A stretch of 64,000 bases of DNA from Urechidicola croceus (GTDB lineage: Bacteria; Bacteroidota; Bacteroidia; Flavobacteriales; Flavobacteriaceae). The position numbers and the translations under genes are program-made. Shown piece by piece: positions 57,800 through 64,000 of this stretch; position 1 is the stretch's first letter; each line of letters begins with the position of its first letter. Where the stretch lies: assembly GCF_001761325.1 (NCBI RefSeq), contig NZ_CP017478.1, positions 61,001 to 125,000 on the forward strand. The letters run 5' to 3'. The notes beneath the pieces are model-generated. The model was not told the origin of the DNA. It did no database searches and saw only the letters and a list, made by a program, of their open reading frames with translations.

Positions 57800-59716
57800 T
57801 TAAATTAAATTACTTACAGGAAATCGTAGTTTTAATAACTCTTTAATATTCCGGATTGGTTTAAAACAACGTTTCAACTTAAGGGTTTCTTCCTTACTTA
57901 GGCTTTCTAAATCAATAAATTGCCCCGAGTCATTATGTAATAAGCCTTGCTTCGTTTTAAACTTTAACAATGCCTTAAAAGCATAAGAACAAGATTCATA
58001 AAGTTCTTTATTTTGTGGTTCAATCTCTGCCAGTTTTTCATATCTAGCAGATGTATTATTTATATTTTTGATATTTTTTGAAAGCACAAGTAATCGAGCA
58101 GCATCAATTAAAGGCATTAATGCTCTACTTTTAATATTAAATAAGCCTTTGTGTTCTCCATCTTGCTCAACAACTAAATTTTTGAAAAAACCTAGTGGAG
58201 ATGGACTTCTAAGAGCATCTGTACCTAAGAATGAAAAGAAAATACTTGTCTTATTTACAGTTTCAAAAATACTTTTTGTAAGTTGTTCAACAATACTATT
58301 TTCTCCATATATAAATTCATAATCAAAAAAGATTGATGAAAGCAATATTGCTTTTTCATCTGGATTTAAAATCCAGCCTCTAAATTGATCTTTCCATTCT
58401 GAAATTGATTTACACCATTCTGGATTACTGCACATCATTTCTGCCGGACAATACTCATAGCCAATCTTATGTAGTCCAGTAGTTATTAATTGTCCTAATT
58501 CTAAAAAATATTGTTGTGTTTCATCATAGATTTCTTTTGGAACATCATCAAAAATGATTGCATTGTCTTGATCAGTATATAATAATTGCTCTTTTCTACC
58601 TTGGCTACCCAAAGCTATCCAAGCAAAATTTACTGGTGGAGATGTTTTCATTTTGTCAAGTGATAATTCTATAGTTCGAACAGTAACAGCATCATTTATT
58701 TCTGAAATTATTTTTAAAATATGTGATAATGGAATATTTTGTTCTAAATACCCTTTTAATAATATATTTGCTTTATTTCTTGTTTCTCTTAATGTTTTTA
58801 TACGTTTTGCTCGTTTAATTTCTTTTAACATTACAGAAGGGTTTCTTCCGATGGTCACTAAAATATCGTGATTTGTGAGAATTCCAATTAATTTTGAATT
58901 ACTAGTTCCATCTTTCGTTATGCACAAATGACCAATACTTTCCTTAATCATTTTTAATTGTCCTTCTGAAACTGTAATTTCTTTAGGGAAAGTTACAACT
59001 GGTGAAGACATAATATTAACTACTGAAGTTTCTATAGGAAATAATCCTGTAGCAATTTTATTTTTTATATCACTATTTGTAATAATTCCAACTGGACGTT
59101 TTTCATTATCAACAACAACTATACACCCAATTTTATTCTCACTCATTTTAAGAGCGGCCTCTTTTAAGTTGGAATTTATAGTACAAGTTATTGGGTTTTT
59201 AGTGTAATTTGCAGTCTGAAAATTAACTAAATCTTGATTGTTACTAGGTATATAATCTCCAAAAATCTCACCACTTTGTTCTGTTGTATAGGGGTCATAT
59301 GAATTTGAGGCAAATGATGTTATTAAATATTTATTAATTTTCTTACTGTTTTCTGAAACCAATTCAAAAATTTCAATAGGTATACCATATACAATAGATT
59401 CTTCATTAGCAGTAGCTGTAAGTGAGTAGTTTTCTTTATTAATAAGTGGTCTAATACCAAAAATATCACCGCTATCACAAACGTCAACTAAGTTTTGAAT
59501 CCCATCAACTGTATGAAATAAACCTACAGCACCATCTCTAACAATATAAAAATACTGATGAAAACTATCATTTTTATTAAATAATGATTTTCCTTTTTCT
59601 AAATAAATAATTTGAACTTCCGTAGAAATTTGCATTAACTTCTTTTTTGTGAGAAATTCAAAAGGAGGGAAGTCCTTTAAGAAGTCATATATTCTTTCTG
59701 CTATGGTGTTTTTCAT
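57800..59716 (-). CDS. cNMP-binding / CBS / DUF294 nucleotidyltransferase-like regulator
   Basis: 638 residues. Order: cyclic-nucleotide-binding domain (about 15-130, FNKNDSFHQYFYIVRDGAVGLF); CBS pair (about 165-285, MSENKIGCIVVVDNEKRPVGIITNSD and IGHLCITKDGTSNSKLIGILTNHD); DUF294 GlnD-like nucleotidyltransferase (from about 345, WIALGSQGRKEQLLYTDQDNAIIFDD, with the GSxxR and DxD motifs) and a C-terminal helical domain (to 638). Predicted to bind nucleotides and transfer nucleotidyl groups or sense energy charge. The partner is the exonuclease 1 bp downstream; context suggests control of acetate use. It overlaps the upstream NUDIX stop by 4 bp. Confidence 0.9.
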   Translation of the reverse strand: MKNTIAERIYDFLKDFPPFEFLTKKKLMQISTEVQIIYLEKGKSLFNKNDSFHQYFYIVRDGAVGLFHTVDGIQNLVDVCDSGDIFGIRPLINKENYSLTATANEESIVYGIPIEIFELVSENSKKINKYLITSFASNSYDPYTTEQSGEIFGDYIPSNNQDLVNFQTANYTKNPITCTINSNLKEAALKMSENKIGCIVVVDNEKRPVGIITNSDIKNKIATGLFPIETSVVNIMSSPVVTFPKEITVSEGQLKMIKESIGHLCITKDGTSNSKLIGILTNHDILVTIGRNPSVMLKEIKRAKRIKTLRETRNKANILLKGYLEQNIPLSHILKIISEINDAVTVRTIELSLDKMKTSPPVNFAWIALGSQGRKEQLLYTDQDNAIIFDDVPKEIYDETQQYFLELGQLITTGLHKIGYEYCPAEMMCSNPEWCKSISEWKDQFRGWILNPDEKAILLSSIFFDYEFIYGENSIVEQLTKSIFETVNKTSIFFSFLGTDALRSPSPLGFFKNLVVEQDGEHKGLFNIKSRALMPLIDAARLLVLSKNIKNINNTSARYEKLAEIEPQNKELYESCSYAFKALLKFKTKQGLLHNDSGQFIDLESLSKEETLKLKRCFKPIRNIKELLKLRFPVSNLI

Positions 59717-60270
59717 AAATTGGTTAATTGTTCCTGTATTTTTTTTAATACAAAATCATAATATTCGGGATAATGAGGAGTATATATTTTTTCAAATTCT
59801 ATTGTTAATCTTAATTTTTGTAAATCTTTTATATCGATTAATTTAATTGCAGTTAGTTCTTCCGTTTGAATTTTAAGTGATTCAAGAGTTGTTTTTAATA
59901 TACCTATATATATATGGTGTATTTCGTTATCAATAAAATGTTCATTATGATGAAAAATTTCTTTGAACGTTCCAATTTTTGTTAAGTCTTCTCCAGAAAC
60001 AATATACCCTATTTCTTCTTCAACTTCTCTAATAGCTGATGTTAAATCATTTTCACCACTTGAAATATGTCCGGCAACGGACACATCCCATAGGTTTGGA
60101 AATGCGATTTTATTTGGGCTTCTTTTTTGAATTAGGATTTTGCCATCAGTTGTAAATAACCATACATGTACACTTGCATGAAACCATCCGTTTAGATGTG
60201 CTTCAGATTTTAAACAAGTTTTTTTTACTGTTAAACCCTTATTCAATATATCTATATACTCGTCATTCAT
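59713..60270 (-). CDS. NUDIX hydrolase
   Basis: 185 residues. The NUDIX box GHISSGENDLTSAIREVEEEIGY matches GX5EX7REUXEEXGU. The start MNDEYIDILNKGLTVKKTC and the FHASVHVWLFTTDGKILIQKRSP stretch resemble the isopentenyl-diphosphate isomerase-like NUDIX group of Bacteroidota. The substrate is a nucleoside diphosphate derivative or isoprenoid diphosphate; undecided. First gene of the operon with the DUF294 regulator and the exonuclease (4-bp overlap), so it may process a nucleotide handled by them. Confidence 0.88.
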   Translation of the reverse strand: MNDEYIDILNKGLTVKKTCLKSEAHLNGWFHASVHVWLFTTDGKILIQKRSPNKIAFPNLWDVSVAGHISSGENDLTSAIREVEEEIGYIVSGEDLTKIGTFKEIFHHNEHFIDNEIHHIYIGILKTTLESLKIQTEELTAIKLIDIKDLQKLRLTIEFEKIYTPHYPEYYDFVLKKIQEQLTNL

Positions 60271-60313
60271 AATTTGACAAAATCCTAATTGAATATTTAA
60301 ACTGATTTAATTT

Positions 60314-61405
60314 TTAATCGAAGTAACTAAACCCTTTTTTTGGATTAATAACTTGTATTGATTCATAAATTAATTTAATTACATTTTCAACATCATCTTT
60401 TGATACCATTTCAACAGTTGTATGCATATATCTCAAGGCTAAAGAAATTAGAGCACTTGGTACTCCACCATTTGAATAAGCGAAAGCATCAGTATCAGTT
60501 CCAGTAGATCTAGATGACGCTAAACGTTGAAATGGTATTTTATTCTTTTCGGCTGTATTAATAATTAATTCTCTAAGATTATTTTGAATAGCAGGAGCAT
60601 ATGAAATTACTGGTCCATCTCCACATTTGGTCTCACCTTCTTTCTTTTTGTCAATCATTGGTGTTGTGGTATCATGACATACATCAGTCACTATTGCTAC
60701 ATTTGGCTTAATTGTTTGAGTAATCATTTCAGCACCTCTAAGTCCAATTTCTTCTTGTACCGAATTAGTAATATATAATCCAAAAGGAAGTTTTACTTTG
60801 TTTTCTTTTAAAAGACGAGCCACTTCAGCAATCATAAACCCACCCATTCTATTATCTAATGCACGACACACAAAATTTTTCTTATTTAAAATAAAGAATT
60901 CATCAGGATAAGTTATTACACAACCTACATGTACCCCCAATTTTTCTACTTCTTCTTTAGTTGTACAACCAACATCAATAAATATATTTTCAAGTTTTGG
61001 AGTTTCTTCTTTACCTTTTAATCTAGTATGAATTGCGGGCCATCCAAAAATTCCTTTAACTATTCCTTTTTTGGTATGTATATTTACTCTTTTTGAAGGT
61101 GCAATTTGATGGTCACTACCACCATTTCGGATAACATATATCAATCCATTATCGGTAATGTAGTTTACATACCAGGAAATTTCATCAGCATGCCCTTCAA
61201 TTACTACTTTAAATTCAGCATTTGGATTTATAACTCCAACCGCTGTACCGTAATTATCTGTTATAAAAGTATCAACATAAGGTTTCAAATAGTCCATCCA
61301 TATTTTTTGACCTTCACTTTCGTACCCAGTTGGTGATGCATTATTTAAATATTTTTCTAAAAATGATATTGATTTTTCAGTTAGTATTGATTTCTTTTTT
61401 GTCAT
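60314..61405 (-). CDS. M42 family metallo-aminopeptidase
   Basis: 363 residues. Cytoplasmic dinuclear metal peptidase of the glutamyl-aminopeptidase/TET group. IEGHADEISW (metal ligand His and Asp), CRALDNRMGG (bridging Asp and the following ligands), QEEIGLRGA (catalytic Glu pair) and TDVCHDTTTP (third Asp) are visible. The C-terminal SRSTGTDTDAFAYSNGGVP supports the family. It degrades peptides released by proteases. It lies 43 bp upstream of the NUDIX gene on the same strand and may be co-transcribed. Confidence 0.93.
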   Translation of the reverse strand: MTKKKSILTEKSISFLEKYLNNASPTGYESEGQKIWMDYLKPYVDTFITDNYGTAVGVINPNAEFKVVIEGHADEISWYVNYITDNGLIYVIRNGGSDHQIAPSKRVNIHTKKGIVKGIFGWPAIHTRLKGKEETPKLENIFIDVGCTTKEEVEKLGVHVGCVITYPDEFFILNKKNFVCRALDNRMGGFMIAEVARLLKENKVKLPFGLYITNSVQEEIGLRGAEMITQTIKPNVAIVTDVCHDTTTPMIDKKKEGETKCGDGPVISYAPAIQNNLRELIINTAEKNKIPFQRLASSRSTGTDTDAFAYSNGGVPSALISLALRYMHTTVEMVSKDDVENVIKLIYESIQVINPKKGFSYFD

Positions 61406-61614
61406 TTCGTTTTATATTAAATTAATTTTCATCTATATGAAAACTGAAAATCAAAAATAGTGAAGTTTAGGGGTTTTAAAAATAATTATTTAATTCTTCC
61501 ATTTTTGTATAATTCATTTTTATCAATAGTAAGAACACTACGCTTATTTTATTTCTTCATATGAAAAAATATTTTTTGTTGTAATTTAGGCACAGTTTTA
61601 GCGTTAGAAAATCG

Positions 61615-62298
61615 ATGAAGAAAACCATTTTTATTATACTATATATATTAGGTGTTAATATGAGTGCACAAAAAATAGATCCAACTCCAAAGGACTCTAT
61701 ATATAGGTATGGTGATTATTTAATATTTGAAGGAGACACACTAGTTATAGAATTAGAAGAAGTAAGACTTTTGAATAAACTTAAATTTAAGACTAAAGAT
61801 GATCGTAACTATTACTATTGGTTTAGAAAAAAAACAATAAAAGTTTATCCCTATGCTAAACTTGCATCAGATAGATTAACAGTATTAAATGAAAGATTAG
61901 AGAAAATCAAATCAAAAAGAAAGAAAAAGAAATATACTAAACGAGTACAAAATTATCTTGAAGGAGAATTTACAGACCAATTAAAAAAACTCACACGCAC
62001 CGAAGGTAGAATATTAATTAAACTTATTCATAGGCAAACTGGACAGACCAGTTATGACTTAATAAAAGATTTACGAAGTGGGTGGAAGGCATTTTGGTAT
62101 AATAATACAGCGAAACTATTTAAACTTTCACTTAAATTAGAGTATGATCCTGAAAATATATATGAAGATTTTTTAATTGAAGACATTTTACAGCGTGCTT
62201 TTATTGAAGGTAACCTAGAAAATCAAGAATCTAAACTCAACTTTGATTATTTTAAAATTGCTGCAAACAAAGAGAATTACATTCATTTCATAAAATAA
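61615..62298 (+). CDS. DUF4294 secreted protein
   Basis: 227 residues. Signal peptide MKKTIFIILYILGVNMSAQ. Family features: LNKLKFKTKDDRNYYYWFRKKTIKVYPYAKLASDRL, a very basic stretch (KSKRKKKKYTKRVQNYLEGEF), and RTEGRILIKLIHRQTGQTSYDLIKDLRSGWKAFWYN. Function unknown but conserved in Bacteroidota. No membrane helix apart from the signal. No promoter was found with confidence in the 209-bp gap before it. Confidence 0.9.
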   Translation: MKKTIFIILYILGVNMSAQKIDPTPKDSIYRYGDYLIFEGDTLVIELEEVRLLNKLKFKTKDDRNYYYWFRKKTIKVYPYAKLASDRLTVLNERLEKIKSKRKKKKYTKRVQNYLEGEFTDQLKKLTRTEGRILIKLIHRQTGQTSYDLIKDLRSGWKAFWYNNTAKLFKLSLKLEYDPENIYEDFLIEDILQRAFIEGNLENQESKLNFDYFKIAANKENYIHFIK

Positions 62299-62376
62299 TT
62301 TTGAGGTTTAAGAGTTGTTTTATAGGCTATTAATGTATTGTTTCGAGAAGTTTTAAAAAATAAATTTCAAAAAGGG

Positions 62377-62406
62377 TTGTGTATATCAGAAAGGGTTGTA
62401 TATTTG
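62377..62406 (+). promoter_or_regulatory. rRNA promoter P1
   Basis: TTG 62377-62379, 19-bp spacer, TATATTTG 62399-62406. A 10-bp direct repeat AAAGGGTTGT (62371 and 62390) overlaps it. Confidence 0.8.
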
Positions 62407-62484
62407 CACCCGCTAATGGGAAAACGCAAGTTAGAATATTGGTAAAGTTCATTAACAGATTGATAAATTTTCTTAAAAAAAAGT

Positions 62485-62516
62485 TTGTTTTGTATGGTTT
62501 TAAAGTTGTACATTTG
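62485..62516 (+). promoter_or_regulatory. rRNA promoter P2
   Basis: TTG 62485-62487, 21-bp spacer, TACATTTG 62509-62516. The initial transcript has a CCGA/TCGG mini-hairpin. Confidence 0.75.
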
Positions 62517-62589
62517 CAATCCGATTTTTCGGGAAAAGTTCATCAAAGGAATGGTAAAAAATAAATTCAAAAAAAACTTAAAAAAGTTT

Positions 62590-62619
62590 TTGTCAGATTA
62601 AAAAGAGTTTATATATTTG
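62590..62619 (+). promoter_or_regulatory. rRNA promoter P3
   Basis: TTG 62590-62592, 19-bp spacer, TATATTTG 62612-62619. Nearest to 16S, and shares the TTTGCACCCGCT start region with P1. Confidence 0.8.
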
Positions 62620-62759
62620 CACCCGCTTAGAGAAACAAGCGAAAGTTCACTCAGAAATTTTGGAATAATTTAATTAAATTAGTTAGTTCGACTCTAACAT
62701 TTCTACAAGACATTTAGTGTTATTTAATGATTGAAAAGACATCAATTAGATTAGCTAAA

Positions 62760-62780
62760 AAAGTTCATTGAAAATATTGA
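62760..62780 (+). promoter_or_regulatory. Candidate boxA-like antitermination element
   Basis: AAAGTTCATTGAAAATATTGA lies about 106 bp before 16S. Similar AAAGTTCA sequences follow each of the three promoters. It corresponds in position to the boxA element of rRNA leaders; homology is inferred from position and partial match. Confidence 0.4.
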
Positions 62781-62885
62781 AATTGACAGCGTAAATTGAG
62801 TAAGAAACATGAAATTTTTCTTCGGAAAGAAATCAAAATAAATTCTTTTAGAGACTATTCACATTATAAATTATTTAAGATTTAT

Positions 62886-64000
<1,115 letters not shown>

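Larger units (their letters stand above)
62299..62885 (+). promoter_or_regulatory. rRNA operon leader: three tandem promoters and processing region
   Basis: 587 bp between the DUF4294 gene and 16S rRNA. It holds P1 (62377-62406), P2 (62485-62516), P3 (62590-62619), and four AAAGTTCA-type boxes (62444, 62535, 62642, 62760). Short in-frame ATG stretches here are not genes. Confidence 0.85.

Noticed and set aside
62379..62570. Short ORFs on both strands in the rRNA leader
   Set aside because: They cover the P1 and P2 promoters and the AAAGTTCA boxes and have no coding features.

Overview
The window is chromosomal DNA from a member of the Bacteroidota, almost certainly family Flavobacteriaceae. 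Evidence: AT-rich composition; a 16S rRNA gene at the right edge with flavobacterial signature stretches; many promoters of the Bacteroidota type (-7 TAnnTTTG, often with a -33 TTG); three type IX secretion (T9SS) type B cargo proteins; Bacteroidota-specific families (DUF4199, DUF4294, DUF4295); and a menaquinone pathway. I cannot name the genus.

Layout. 1-16.0 kb is housekeeping: def (cut by the edge), a methyltransferase, a DUF1919 glycan protein, ruvX, dapD, a WaaE-like glycosyltransferase, a threonylcarbamoyl-AMP synthase, cca, then a minus-strand block (MsbA-like exporter, phosphohexomutase, ArnC-like glycosyltransferase, DUF4199), the SRP RNA gene ffs, a short-chain dehydrogenase, an FSA-type aldolase, a lipoprotein hydrolase and uvrB. 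16.05-19.8 kb is an accessory island: four minus-strand genes (unknown two-helix membrane protein, trypsin-like protease, EthD lipoprotein, small membrane-anchored protein). It holds two ~130-bp palindromic repeats with integron attC-like ends, an exact 18-bp repeat before two of the genes, and a degenerate copy of the 3' end of the neighbouring T9SS gene. 19.8-27.8 kb is an operon of three large secreted T9SS type B proteins, two of them paralogues. 27.9-29.6 kb is an ABC-2 exporter pair.

30.4-39.2 kb carries menaquinone genes (hotdog thioesterase, alpha/beta hydrolase, isochorismate synthase, menD, menB) interleaved with opposite-strand secreted enzymes: a DUF1028 protein, a papain-like peptidase and an esterase-fold protein that lacks its nucleophile. 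39.2-51.2 kb has purU, an FAH-family enzyme, an MscS channel, secreted hydrolases, a CinA-like protein, the rpmB-rpmG-DUF4295 ribosomal cluster, ftsY, an M48 metalloprotease and a TauE/SafE-type transporter. 51.3-60.3 kb is an acetate module: DUF4212 + sodium/solute symporter + acs on the plus strand, facing a minus-strand operon of NUDIX, a cNMP/CBS/DUF294 sensor and a DnaQ-like exonuclease. Three tandem small secreted paralogues sit between the two. The window ends with an M42 peptidase, a DUF4294 protein and an rRNA operon with three tandem promoters and the first ~1.1 kb of 16S rRNA.

Best leads for something undescribed: the cassette-like repeats of the 16-19.8 kb island (no recombinase in view), the three tandem secreted mini-proteins that look like free-standing T9SS C-terminal domains, and the acetate-linked sensor/exonuclease pair. 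No phage, transposase, CRISPR array or tRNA gene was found.
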